A stretch of 14,627 bases of DNA from the NCBI GenBank assembly GCA_002361655.1, contig DETM01000007.1, positions 56,042 through 70,668 on the forward strand. The letters run 5' to 3'. The DNA is from Prevotella sp. UBA3288 (GTDB lineage Bacteria > Bacteroidota > Bacteroidia > Bacteroidales > Bacteroidaceae). The notes under the pieces are model-generated. The model made no database searches. It was not told where the DNA came from and saw only the letters and a list, made by a program, of their open reading frames with translations. The first letter of the stretch is position 1. Each line of letters begins with the position of its first letter. Positions 7,191 through 14,187 of the stretch are shown in pieces. Both the position numbers and the translations under genes were made by a program.

Positions 7191-7685
7191 ATGGATAAGA
7201 CAGAGAAATATCGACTACTCACAGCGCAGATTCGTGCGCTGATTGATGGCGAAACGGATGGTGTGGCGGTGATGGCCAACGTGTGTGCTGCCATTCACGA
7301 GGCAATGGGATTCTGGTGGACGGGATTCTATCGTGTGAATGATGGCGAGTTGGTGCTTGGGCCATTCCAAGGGCCAGTGGCTTGTATGCACATCGGCTTT
7401 GGAAAGGGTGTCTGCGGCACGGCATGGAAAGAGCAACGAACCATTATCGTTCCTGATGTGGAACAGTTTCCAGGACATATCGCATGCAGCAGTCTTTCTC
7501 GCTCAGAGATTGTAGTGCCAGTATTCTCCAAGGATGGAAAGGCTACGGATAGGCGACCCATGGTCGGGAATGAAGTTGTTGCCGTCCTCGACATCGACAG
7601 CAAGGAACTATCGACCTTCGACGAGACTGACCAAACGTATCTGGAGGAGATTTGCAGCATGTTGACATTATGTATTACTGCATGA
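7191..7685 (+). CDS. msrC: Free methionine-(R)-sulfoxide reductase (GAF domain)
   Basis: A 164-residue cytoplasmic protein made of one GAF domain. LVLGPFQGPVACMHIGFGKG, GVCGTAW, FPGHIACSSLSRSEIVVPV and AVLDIDSKELSTFDE are close matches to the fRMsr family (E. coli MsrC/YebR type). All three conserved cysteines are present: Cys65 (VAC), Cys75 (GVCGT) and Cys99 (HIAC). The enzyme reduces free methionine-R-sulfoxide to methionine using thioredoxin, part of oxidative stress repair. One departure is a loop of about a dozen extra residues between the VVPVF strand and EVVAVLDID (around residues 112-128, KDGKATDRRPMVG), longer than the one or two residues I expect there. It is transcribed alone from the promoter at 7141; the antiporter after it has its own promoter. 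Confidence 0.92.
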   Translation: MDKTEKYRLLTAQIRALIDGETDGVAVMANVCAAIHEAMGFWWTGFYRVNDGELVLGPFQGPVACMHIGFGKGVCGTAWKEQRTIIVPDVEQFPGHIACSSLSRSEIVVPVFSKDGKATDRRPMVGNEVVAVLDIDSKELSTFDETDQTYLEEICSMLTLCITA

Positions 7686-7715
7686 CGTGTACTGAATATT
7701 TTATGCTTCTAATTC

Positions 7716-7745
7716 TTGCAGATTCAGAAATATTTCGTACCTTTG
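7716..7745 (+). promoter_or_regulatory. Promoter of the antiporter gene (-33 and -7)
   Basis: This is the best two-part promoter in the window. TTG at 7716-7718 is followed after 19 nt by TACCTTTG at 7738-7745, matching both elements and the spacing of the Bacteroidetes primary promoter. The ATG at 7766 is 20 nt beyond the -7 box, so the leader is very short. Confidence 0.75.
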
Positions 7746-7765
7746 CATGGCAATAAGAGAATATC

Positions 7766-9898
7766 ATGCTGCACCTTGACGTATATCTGCCCATCGCGAG
7801 TCCCACGATGATTTTCTTCGTGGTGCTGCTCATCATCCTCTTTGCGCCCATCGTGATGAGCAAATTGCGCATCCCCCACATCATCGGCATGGTGCTGGCC
7901 GGTGTCCTCGTCGGCGAACACGGCCTGAACCTGCTGGCGCGCGACAACTCGTTCGAGGTGTTCGGACAGGTGGGACTCTACTATATCATGTTTCTCGCCG
8001 GACTGGAGATGGACATGGAGAGCGTGCGCAAGAACTACAGGCGGCTGAACACCTTCGGCGTGCTCACCTGCTTCGTGCCGCTCATACTGACCTACGTGAT
8101 GGCCATCACCATTTTGGGCTATTCCGGACGGGCATCGTTCCTGCTGGGGTGCATCATGGCATCGAACACGCTGGTGGCCTACCCCATCATCGGGCGCTAT
8201 GGCCTGCAGCGCAACTCGAGCGTCATGCTCAGCGTGGGGTCGTCGATGATAGCGCTGTTCATGGCCCTGGTCATGCTGGCCGGACTGACCGGCACGTTCA
8301 GCGAAGACAGCGGATGGCTGTTCTGGCTGCTCTTCGTGCTGAAATTCGCCACCTTCTGCGCCGGCAGCATCCTGCTCATACCGCGGCTGACACGCTACTT
8401 CCTGCGCCGCTACAGCGATGCCGTGATGCAGTATATCTTCGTCATCGCAGTGATGTTCCTCAGTGCGGCACTGTCGGCACTCATCGGACTGGAGGGCATC
8501 TTCGGAGCCTTCTTCTCCGGCCTTATATTAAATAGGTATATACCCCACGTGTCGCCCCTGATGAACCGCATTGAGTTCATCGGCAACGCACTGTTCATAC
8601 CCTTCTTCCTCATCAGCGTGGGCATGCTCATCAACCTGCGCGCCCTGACCACCGGCCCCGAGGTGTGGGGCATCATGTTCCTCATCGCCTTCTTCGGCAC
8701 CTTCGGCAAGGCGGTGGCCGCCTATCTCTCGGCACTGATATTCCGGCTGAGCAAGGCCGACGGTCACATGATGTTCGGACTGACATCGGCTCATGCCGCC
8801 GGAGCCATCGCCATGGTGATGGTGGGACGCAAACTGATGATCGCCCCCGGGACACCCCTGGCCGACGACAATATGCTCAACGGCGTGGTTATCATGATTC
8901 TGGTCACCTGCATCATCTCAACGCTGATGACCGACTATGCCGCACGACAGATCATCTTCAGCCAGAAGGCTCATCTCGACATAAAGGAGAAGAGCGACGA
9001 CGACGAGCGCATCATGGTCTGCGTGAAATATCCGGAGATAGCACCCCAACTGCTGGAACTGGCCATGCTCATCAGAAACCAGAAACTGAAACGCGAACTG
9101 GTAGCACTCAACGTGGTGTACGACGGGGAGAACAGCACCGTGGACCGTGAGGAGGGCATACAACTGCTGGAGCAACTGCAGCGGCAGGCCAGTGCCTCTG
9201 AGGTGAGAGTGGTCACCCAGGTGCGACTGGCCACCAACATCGCCAACGGCATCAAGCATGCCTTCCGCGAGAATGGCTGCTCGGAGGTGGTGATGGGCAT
9301 GCACGTTCACACCGAGGTGACCACCAAGTTCTGGGGACAGTTCATACAGAGCCTCTACAACGGCCTGAACCGCCAGATTCTGCTCATGCGCTTCACCCAA
9401 CCGCTCACCACACTGCGGCGCATACAGGTGGTGGTGCCCAGCCGCGCTGAGTTCGAACCGGGCTTCCACCGCTGGCTGGAACGGGTGTGCCGCTTCGCCG
9501 GACAGTTGGACTGCCGCCTGCAGTTCCACGGACGTAACGAGTCGATGGAACTCATCAGAAACTATATCGACGCCCACCACCACAACGTAAGGGCCGACTA
9601 CACCTTTATGGCCCACTGGAACGAACTGCCCACGCTGGCCGCTACCGTCAACGACGACAACCTCTTCGTGGTGGTCACCGCCCGAAAAGGGACCATCAGT
9701 TACAAGAACGCCCTCGAACGCCTGCCCGACGAGTTGACGAAATACTTCTCAGGCACCAACCTCATGATTATCTTCCCCGACCAGTATGGCGACACCAAGG
9801 AAGACACCATGAGTTTTACCGAGGCCCAGCACCACGAGGAGATCAGCATCTACGACACCCTCCGCCGCTGGTTCCAGAAAACCCACAAGTCCCAGTAG
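7766..9898 (+). CDS. CPA2-type cation:proton antiporter with cytoplasmic UspA-like C-terminal half
   Basis: A 710-residue inner-membrane protein. Residues about 15-400 contain roughly twelve hydrophobic segments of the Na+/H+ exchanger fold, starting [71 protein letters not shown] and [14 protein letters not shown] are typical CPA2 (KefB/GerN-like) motifs. Residues about 410-690 are soluble and resemble the paired UspA-like region of Bacteroidetes antiporters ([49 protein letters not shown]). No TrkA-N (KTN) Rossmann motif is visible, unlike Kef channels. It probably exchanges Na+ or K+ for H+ in pH or ion homeostasis; the ion is not deducible. The last codons (THKSQ) and stop lie in a 9-bp repeat array, so the exact C-terminus may vary between strains. 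Confidence 0.9.
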   Translation: MLHLDVYLPIASPTMIFFVVLLIILFAPIVMSKLRIPHIIGMVLAGVLVGEHGLNLLARDNSFEVFGQVGLYYIMFLAGLEMDMESVRKNYRRLNTFGVLTCFVPLILTYVMAITILGYSGRASFLLGCIMASNTLVAYPIIGRYGLQRNSSVMLSVGSSMIALFMALVMLAGLTGTFSEDSGWLFWLLFVLKFATFCAGSILLIPRLTRYFLRRYSDAVMQYIFVIAVMFLSAALSALIGLEGIFGAFFSGLILNRYIPHVSPLMNRIEFIGNALFIPFFLISVGMLINLRALTTGPEVWGIMFLIAFFGTFGKAVAAYLSALIFRLSKADGHMMFGLTSAHAAGAIAMVMVGRKLMIAPGTPLADDNMLNGVVIMILVTCIISTLMTDYAARQIIFSQKAHLDIKEKSDDDERIMVCVKYPEIAPQLLELAMLIRNQKLKRELVALNVVYDGENSTVDREEGIQLLEQLQRQASASEVRVVTQVRLATNIANGIKHAFRENGCSEVVMGMHVHTEVTTKFWGQFIQSLYNGLNRQILLMRFTQPLTTLRRIQVVVPSRAEFEPGFHRWLERVCRFAGQLDCRLQFHGRNESMELIRNYIDAHHHNVRADYTFMAHWNELPTLAATVNDDNLFVVVTARKGTISYKNALERLPDELTKYFSGTNLMIIFPDQYGDTKEDTMSFTEAQHHEEISIYDTLRRWFQKTHKSQ

Positions 9899-9935
9899 CC
9901 CCACAAGTCCCAGTAGTCCCAGTAGCCCCAGTAGT
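9882..9935. repeat. 9-bp tandem repeat across the antiporter stop codon
   Basis: Six contiguous 9-bp units run from 9882 to 9935 in two variants, CCCACAAGT (9882, 9900) and CCCAGTAGT or CCCAGTAGC (9891, 9909, 9918, 9927). The TAG stop of the antiporter (9896-9898) lies in the second unit. The array fills most of the gap before the LolD-like ATPase. The unit length is a multiple of three, so loss or gain of units would not shift frame. Confidence 0.9.
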
Positions 9936-9956
9936 CCCCCAAAAACAGCAACGACA

Positions 9957-10670
9957 ATGATAGACATCAACCATATCACAAAAAGTTTCGGCACCCTACA
10001 GGTGCTCAAAGGCATCGACCTCCACATCGACCGAGGCGAGGTGGTCAGCATAGTAGGCCCCAGCGGAGCCGGCAAGACCACTCTCTTGCAAATCATCGGC
10101 ACTCTCGACCGCCCTGACAGCGGTTCTGTATGCGTCGATGACATCTACACCACCACCCTCTCACAGAAGGCCCTTGCCGATTTCCGCAACCGCCACCTGG
10201 GCTTCGTATTCCAGTTCCACCAACTGCTGCCTGAGTTCACAGCCATCGAGAACATCATGATTCCCGCCTACATCGCCGGAACATCACAGAAAGCCGCCAA
10301 GGAACGGGCCAACGAACTGCTGCAGTTCATGGGACTCACCGACCGCGCCCACCACAAGCCCAACGAACTCTCCGGCGGCGAGAAACAGCGTGTGGCCGTA
10401 GCCCGCGCTCTGGTCAACAACCCCGCCGTCATTCTGGCCGACGAGCCCAGCGGCTCACTCGACAGCAAGAACAAGCAGGAACTGCACAAACTCTTCTTCG
10501 ACCTGCGCAACCGCTTCGGGCAGACCTTCGTCATCGTCACTCACGACGAGACACTGGCTACTCTCACCGACCGCACCATCCACATGAAAGACGGACTGCT
10601 GGAACCTATTGCTTCCCAAGAAACGATAGCCCCTTCTGACAATATTAACCCATTATCCACACCACTATGA
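9957..10670 (+). CDS. lolD: LolD/MacB-type ABC transporter ATP-binding protein
   Basis: A 237-residue nucleotide-binding subunit with every ABC motif: Walker A GPSGAGKT (34-41), Q-loop Gln86 in [18 protein letters not shown], signature LSGGEKQR (138-145), Walker B VILADEP (158-164) with catalytic Glu163, D-loop SLD, and switch His196 in VTHDE. The Q-loop region and the signature sequence are those of the LolD/MacB/FtsE branch, which powers lipoprotein release from the inner membrane or related mechanotransmission. No membrane partner (LolC/E or MacB-like permease) is encoded nearby, so the specific system cannot be decided here. It is about 15 residues longer at the C-terminus ([11 protein letters not shown]...) than I expect. 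The stop overlaps the next start by 4 nt (ATGA at 10667-10670), implying translational coupling. Confidence 0.85.
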   Translation: MIDINHITKSFGTLQVLKGIDLHIDRGEVVSIVGPSGAGKTTLLQIIGTLDRPDSGSVCVDDIYTTTLSQKALADFRNRHLGFVFQFHQLLPEFTAIENIMIPAYIAGTSQKAAKERANELLQFMGLTDRAHHKPNELSGGEKQRVAVARALVNNPAVILADEPSGSLDSKNKQELHKLFFDLRNRFGQTFVIVTHDETLATLTDRTIHMKDGLLEPIASQETIAPSDNINPLSTPL

Positions 10671-11542
10671 TTACTCTTGGCGACTACAACACCTTACGGG
10701 CAGACCATAAGGCCGAACAGGGATTCTACCTGCAAGGCGACGAGACCACCGGCGACATCCTGCTGCCCAACCGCTATGTGCCTGACGGACTCGCTGTCGG
10801 TGACGAAATAGAGGTATTCATCTATCTCGACCAAGACGAGCGCCTCATAGCCACCACCGAGCAACCGCTGGCCAAGGTAGGCGAGTTCGCATGGCTCGAA
10901 GTGGCCTGGATCAACAAGTATGGGGCCTTCCTGAAATGGGGACTGATGAAAGACCTCTTCTGTCCGTTCCGTGAACAGAAGCAGCGCATGGAGACCGGCA
11001 GGAGTTACATCGTCTATATAAAAGAAGACGAAGAGACGCACCGCCTCATGGCCACCGCAAAGGTGGAGAGATACCTGACCCCCCTCCGTCTCACCGAAGG
11101 GGGAAAGGACGGTTCCACGGCCCTCAATGCCACCACCCTCAAGCATGGCGACAGTGTGGACTGCCTCGTCTGGCAGAAAACCGACCTGGGCTTCAAGGTC
11201 ATCGTCGACAACCGGTATCAGGGACAGATCTACGACAACCAGATCTTCCAACCCCTGCACAGCGGCGACCGCATCACGGCCTACATAGACCATGTGCGAC
11301 AGGACGGCAAGATAGACATCACCCTGCAGCCCACCGGCCGACAGCACACCCTCGACTTCGCCGAGGTGCTGCTGCGCTATCTCTACGAGAACAACGGCCA
11401 CTGCGACCTGGGCGACAAGAGTCCGGCCGAACTCATTGCCGACCGCTTCAAGGTGTCGAAGAAAGCATACAAAAAAGCCATCGGCGACCTCTATCGCCGA
11501 CGGCTAATCGTCATCACGGATGATGGTATCCGCTTGGCTTAA
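10667..11542 (+). CDS. CvfB-like S1-type RNA-binding protein
   Basis: A 291-residue cytoplasmic protein of the CvfB/YitL family. The order of parts is as expected. An N-terminal S1-like OB fold (about 1-62) contains [20 protein letters not shown] and [12 protein letters not shown] second S1 domain (about 70-130) contains [21 protein letters not shown] third OB-like part (about 150-215) contains [19 protein letters not shown]-terminal winged helix (about 228-288) contains [18 protein letters not shown] and [22 protein letters not shown]. Relatives bind RNA and in Staphylococcus affect virulence gene expression; the role in Bacteroidetes is not established to my knowledge. Expression probably follows the upstream ATPase because of the 4-nt overlap. 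Its stop codon lies inside the stem of the terminator at 11529-11564. Confidence 0.85.
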   Translation: MITLGDYNTLRADHKAEQGFYLQGDETTGDILLPNRYVPDGLAVGDEIEVFIYLDQDERLIATTEQPLAKVGEFAWLEVAWINKYGAFLKWGLMKDLFCPFREQKQRMETGRSYIVYIKEDEETHRLMATAKVERYLTPLRLTEGGKDGSTALNATTLKHGDSVDCLVWQKTDLGFKVIVDNRYQGQIYDNQIFQPLHSGDRITAYIDHVRQDGKIDITLQPTGRQHTLDFAEVLLRYLYENNGHCDLGDKSPAELIADRFKVSKKAYKKAIGDLYRRRLIVITDDGIRLA

Positions 11543-11564
11543 GACATCCGGAAAGCCAAGCGGA
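11529..11564. terminator. Terminator shared by two convergent genes
   Basis: TCCGCTTGGCTT (11529-11540) and AAGCCAAGCGGA (11553-11564) form a perfect 12-bp stem with a 12-nt loop. The left arm includes the last codons of the CvfB-like gene. An alternative shorter pairing, AAGAC (11541-11545) with GTCTT (11570-11574), overlaps it. The two flanking genes converge on this site, so it can serve both strands, although there is no long T-run on either side. Confidence 0.75.
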
Positions 11565-11572
11565 AACCAGTC

Positions 11573-12397
11573 TTAGAAAATCTTACCGGTCAAGCGGAAG
11601 GTAAGCGTGGGATAGACGGTAATCTTGGTCAGCGTCTTCATGAAGCCGCCATCACTGTTGCCTACATCCTCTGCCGTCAACTCGTTACCCTCACAATAGA
11701 CCTTCGGCGTGCCCCAGAACTGGACACCCAGGTCGACAGAGAATCCCAACGGATGGTTCTTGGGCACGGCACGTCCCCAGCCGAGACCGACATACGGACG
11801 GAACGACTTCGTCTCGACGGTAGCATTGATGATGCCCGTCTGATCCGGCTCCAGGAAGAAGTCGCCCAACTGGGCACCGATTCTCGGGAAACCTGCAGCA
11901 GCACGCTCGGTAGAATTATTATACCTGTACACACCCTCCAACTGCCTTGCATCTGTGGTATAGATGTCAATCACTTTCTTCGATCCGAAATAGGCACCAA
12001 GGGTCAAGTGCCAGTCGATGGACTTGCCGGGATAGATGTCGAAAAGGATATGTCCGGTCGTGTTGTTCAGTTTTCCCTGGATGTCTACCCGCTGGGGGAA
12101 GGTGACTTCAGGCAGGCCCAGCCCGGGATTGGCCGTCCTGACTTGGTCATACTGTGCCTGGCGCTCAGCAACGCCGGCAATCTTAATGTCGCTGGAGTAC
12201 TTGAACTTCGGCATGATGTCCACACCACCACGCACACTGACATAGTCGGTGACATTTGTAGAGAGGTCGATGGAAATACCCGTCGTTCCTACGCCCAAAC
12301 TTGCACCTAAATGGGTGAACAAATTGCTGTCGTCCTGTGCCGTAACGCTTCCTGCGGAAAGAAGGGCACATCCTACAAAAACCAATAATTTCTTCAT
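11573..12397 (-). CDS. Predicted outer-membrane beta-barrel protein
   Basis: A 274-residue protein read from the ATG at 12397-12395. Residues 1-20 are a signal peptide (MKKLLVFVGCALLSAGSVTA/QDD). The mature part alternates polar and hydrophobic residues with many aromatic and glycine residues (LGASLGVGTTGISIDLSTN, WHLTLGAYFGSKKV, FRPYVGLGWGRAVP, GFSVDLGVQFWGTPKV, ITVYPTLTFRLTGKIF), which suggests an 8-10-stranded barrel. It ends in phenylalanine, the usual C-terminal signal for barrel insertion. Substrate or partner is unknown and I cannot name a family with confidence. It has its own promoter at 12512-12482 and a leader of about 80 nt, and it ends at the terminator shared with the CvfB-like gene. 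Confidence 0.8.
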   Translation of the reverse strand: MKKLLVFVGCALLSAGSVTAQDDSNLFTHLGASLGVGTTGISIDLSTNVTDYVSVRGGVDIMPKFKYSSDIKIAGVAERQAQYDQVRTANPGLGLPEVTFPQRVDIQGKLNNTTGHILFDIYPGKSIDWHLTLGAYFGSKKVIDIYTTDARQLEGVYRYNNSTERAAAGFPRIGAQLGDFFLEPDQTGIINATVETKSFRPYVGLGWGRAVPKNHPLGFSVDLGVQFWGTPKVYCEGNELTAEDVGNSDGGFMKTLTKITVYPTLTFRLTGKIF

Positions 12398-12481
12398 AAA
12401 CTAACTATTTATAGGTTAATACTAATCCTTTCGTAAGACTAAATGTTTCCTAATTGACACCGATAGAACTCTTTACGACTG

Positions 12482-12512
12482 CAAATATAGGTAAAAAAAA
12501 ACAAACTAACAA
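12482..12512 (-). promoter_or_regulatory. Promoter of the beta-barrel gene (-33 and -7)
   Basis: On the minus strand TTG (12512-12510) is followed after 20 nt by TATATTTG (12489-12482), matching the -33/-7 pattern and spacing. The start codon is 84 nt further on. Confidence 0.65.
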
Positions 12513-12592
12513 GAAAAATACTGTTTTTTTCATTTTTTCATAACGAATCCTAATATTCTTGCCGAAAAGTTCTTTTTTCACCCGAAACATTG

Positions 12593-12600
12593 TATCTTTG
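12593..12600 (+). promoter_or_regulatory. -7 box of the alkyltransferase gene
   Basis: TATCTTTG followed by CAAA is a perfect -7 box 65 nt before the ATG at 12666. It is arranged back to back with the promoter at 12482-12512; the 80 nt between them are T/A-rich. The -33 region is only a loose T-run. Confidence 0.65.
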
Positions 12601-12665
12601 CAAAAAATTTGTAGAGGTCAGAGAAAGTACCTGCGGAATAAGTTGCGAAAGGGGAAACTAAAGAA

Positions 12666-13010
12666 ATGAAACATCGTTTAGACAATGACTATCCCGACAA
12701 GATGACGCCCGAGCAGGCCAGCCGCTTTCGCGACGATGTGCTGAATATTGTCAGCCAGATACCACGAGGGCGCGTGACGACCTACGGCACCATTGCCGCA
12801 TGGGCAGGCTGGCCCAGCCATTCGCGCATGGTGGGGCGCACGTTGCGCTATACACCCGGTGCCGAGTTGCTGCCCTGCCATCGAGTGGTCAACAAGGAGG
12901 GCCGCACGGCTCCCGGCTGGAGCAGCCAACGCCCGCTGTTGGAGGCAGAGGGCGTTACGTTCCGTGCCAATGCCCATGTAGACATGCAGCGACATTTGTG
13001 GGAGCCGTAA
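12666..13010 (+). CDS. MGMT-family O6-alkylguanine-DNA alkyltransferase-type protein
   Basis: A 114-residue protein consisting of the DNA-binding/active-site domain only of the Ogt/Ada-C/MGMT family. It keeps the acceptor cysteine Cys71 in LLPCHRVVN, Tyr40 in GRVTTYGTIA (helix-turn-helix entry) and Arg54 in SRMVGRTL (base-flipping finger). Alkyltransferase-like (ATL) proteins of this size usually replace the PCHR cysteine with Trp or Ala; here Cys is present, so transfer of alkyl groups is plausible even though the N-terminal domain of full-length MGMT is missing. The ending EGVTFRANAHVDMQRHLW suits the short family. The ATG at 12666 is used; Met13 (12702) is an alternative that would still keep the whole domain. 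It is transcribed alone. Confidence 0.88.
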   Translation: MKHRLDNDYPDKMTPEQASRFRDDVLNIVSQIPRGRVTTYGTIAAWAGWPSHSRMVGRTLRYTPGAELLPCHRVVNKEGRTAPGWSSQRPLLEAEGVTFRANAHVDMQRHLWEP

Positions 13011-13036
13011 GCAGGTTCCACGTCCGCACGTCGCTG

Positions 13037-13044
13037 CAAAGGTA
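13037..13044 (-). promoter_or_regulatory. Possible antisense promoter behind the alkyltransferase gene
   Basis: On the minus strand the bases read TACCTTTG followed by CAGC, the same sequence as the asd promoter. It points back through the end of the alkyltransferase gene, where no minus-strand gene is convincing. It could drive an antisense RNA or be left over from a lost gene. A good -33 box is not seen. Confidence 0.3.
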
Positions 13045-13120
13045 CGATTTGCTACACGAAAAAGCGAAAAAAGATCATAACCCGTGTAAAAAATGCGGTC
13101 GCCTTGTGCGCAATTTCATT

Positions 13121-13139
13121 TTATCAGCAAAACTGATAA
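13121..13139. promoter_or_regulatory. Candidate operator palindrome in the bPH-XRE promoter
   Basis: TTATCAG (13121-13127) and CTGATAA (13133-13139) form a perfect 7-bp inverted repeat around CAAAA. It ends 20 nt before the -7 box at 13160, where the -33 element should be, so a protein bound here would affect transcription. The XRE regulator of the same operon is a natural candidate for binding it; this is inference. Confidence 0.45.
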
Positions 13140-13159
13140 GCATAACACAAGAAATGTTT

Positions 13160-13167
13160 TATCTTTG
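13160..13167 (+). promoter_or_regulatory. -7 box of the bPH-XRE operon
   Basis: TATCTTTG followed by CAGC is a perfect -7 box, 33 nt before the ATG at 13201. The -33 position holds the right arm of the palindrome at 13121-13139 rather than TTTG, hinting at an activated or repressed promoter. Confidence 0.65.
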
Positions 13168-13200
13168 CAGCATCATTCAAAACAATAAGACTGATCCTGT

Positions 13201-13716
13201 ATGAAAACAATTTATGAATGTTCACAAAGTAAAATGGTGAAATGGATTACGGCCATCTTCATCCTGGCAATGCTCCTCGGCGTCTTGACGGAAATCTACT
13301 ACGTCTCTAAGGGAACCAGCGTCACTGAAGTTATTATCGTCTCAGCAATCCTTCTCGCTGTAGTATTCTCGTGTTTCTTCGTCTTTCCATTGTATATTAT
13401 ATCCGACGATGAAGGAATAGGGATTCGGACGCTGCTACGAACCATACGGGTTCCTTATAAAGATATTGACCACATCGAACGCATAGACGAGGAAACACCT
13501 TTGCTGGGTGCCAAGACCATCCGTTTGTTTGGAATAGGTGGCGTCTTCGGATATATCGGCTTTTTCCGTACAAAAGGTGTTGGTACGTTTTGCTCGTATG
13601 TCACGGATGCAAAAAAGGCGTTTCTGATATACCGTCACAAGGGGTTGCCTATCGCCATCAGCGTTACCGAACCCGACGAGTTCATGCCCTATTATATGAA
13701 AGGAGGTACGAAATGA
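13201..13716 (+). CDS. Membrane-anchored bacterial PH-domain protein
   Basis: A 171-residue protein with two hydrophobic segments near the N-terminus (about 14-34, WITAIFILAMLLGVL; and 42-66, VIIVSAILLAVVFSCFFVFP) followed by a soluble domain at about 67-164. That domain contains RVPYKDIDHIERI, TIRLFGIGGVFGYIGFFRTK, GTFCSYVTD and PIAISVTEPDEFM, the pattern of bacterial PH-like (bPH) domains seen in small inner-membrane proteins. The tail would face the cytoplasm. Its function is unknown. It overlaps the next gene (ATGA, 13713-13716) and encodes that gene's strong ribosome site in its last codons, so the PH protein and the XRE regulator are probably made together. Confidence 0.75.
   Translation: MKTIYECSQSKMVKWITAIFILAMLLGVLTEIYYVSKGTSVTEVIIVSAILLAVVFSCFFVFPLYIISDDEGIGIRTLLRTIRVPYKDIDHIERIDEETPLLGAKTIRLFGIGGVFGYIGFFRTKGVGTFCSYVTDAKKAFLIYRHKGLPIAISVTEPDEFMPYYMKGGTK
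13701..13706 (+). promoter_or_regulatory. Strong Shine-Dalgarno site of the XRE gene
   Basis: AGGAGG, preceded by AA, lies 6 nt before the ATG at 13713. Such a strong site is unusual in this window. It selects 13713 over the in-frame ATG at 13719 (12 nt away) and over longer frames starting upstream inside the PH-domain gene. Confidence 0.65.
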
Positions 13717-14063
13717 ACATGCTCTTCGACTTCTCATCAGCCCTTTTGCAGGCCCGGCAGCGTAAAGGTGTTACGCAGGAGCAGATTGCTTTTTCCCTGA
13801 ATATATCGCAAGCAACATATAATGCCTGGGAGTGTGGACACCGCCTTTGTCCCTACAAGCATATCGTTGCCCTCATCAGTTATTTTGACGACGAGCAATT
13901 TACCCGCCGGATGCTACGAATACTGCTGTCTCTGCAGCACAACATGGCAGGACTGAACAGTAAAACGGCAACAGAACTGAACACATACTACATGAAACTC
14001 ATAGCCTTGCTCGCCGATGAATGCGCTGAATGGTTAAGGACACTGCAGAGACCGACACGGTAA
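13713..14063 (+). CDS. XRE/Cro-type helix-turn-helix regulator
   Basis: A 116-residue protein. Residues about 8-58 form the XRE helix-turn-helix (ALLQARQRKGVTQEQIAFSL, then NISQATYNAWECG), with the usual recognition helix SQATYNAWE. Residues about 60-116 are predicted alpha-helical (FTRRMLRILLSLQHN, LNTYYMKLIALLADECAEWL) and may dimerise or contact a partner. It is translated from the overlap with the PH-domain protein. One idea is that the membrane PH protein senses or holds the regulator, and that the regulator acts on the palindrome at 13121-13139; neither is shown by sequence alone. It could also be an antitoxin-like protein, but the upstream partner does not look like a toxin. Confidence 0.8.
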   Translation: MNMLFDFSSALLQARQRKGVTQEQIAFSLNISQATYNAWECGHRLCPYKHIVALISYFDDEQFTRRMLRILLSLQHNMAGLNSKTATELNTYYMKLIALLADECAEWLRTLQRPTR

Positions 14064-14123
14064 CAACTCTGCAACCCGTCGTGTTCGACAATGTGGCGCT
14101 GGAGGAAATGCTGCCTAATATTT

Positions 14124-14170
14124 GGGAACGTAATCCAAAATATTATAGTATTTTTTTGGATTACGTTCCC
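14124..14170. terminator. Perfect 17-bp inverted repeat: terminator of the bPH-XRE operon overlapping the next promoter
   Basis: GGGAACGTAATCCAAAA (14124-14140) and TTTTGGATTACGTTCCC (14154-14170) pair perfectly over 17 bp with a 13-nt A/T loop, followed by TTTTATT. It starts 60 nt after the XRE stop codon. Its right arm contains the likely -33 TTTG of the downstream RNA promoter, so it may also influence that promoter. It is the longest perfect hairpin in the window. Confidence 0.75.
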
Positions 14171-14184
14171 TTTTATTATCTTTG
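14155..14184 (+). promoter_or_regulatory. Promoter of the structured RNA
   Basis: TTTG at 14155-14158 and TATCTTTG at 14177-14184 are separated by 18 nt, close to the 19-21 nt norm. The expected start of transcription is about 14187-14190, just where the 5' strand of the RNA closing stem begins. Confidence 0.6.
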
Positions 14185-14187
14185 CAC

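Noticed and set aside
8918..9616. 232-codon minus-strand open frame inside the antiporter gene
   Set aside because: It lies wholly within a gene with clear family motifs; its His/Val/Leu/Gly-rich composition is that of the complement of GC-rich coding DNA.
10694..11401. 235-codon minus-strand open frame inside the CvfB-like gene
   Set aside because: It mirrors a well supported plus-strand gene, has no recognisable motif and no promoter.
11753..12310. 185-codon plus-strand open frame antisense to the beta-barrel gene
   Set aside because: The minus strand has a signal peptide, a terminal Phe, a promoter and a terminator; the plus frame has none of these.
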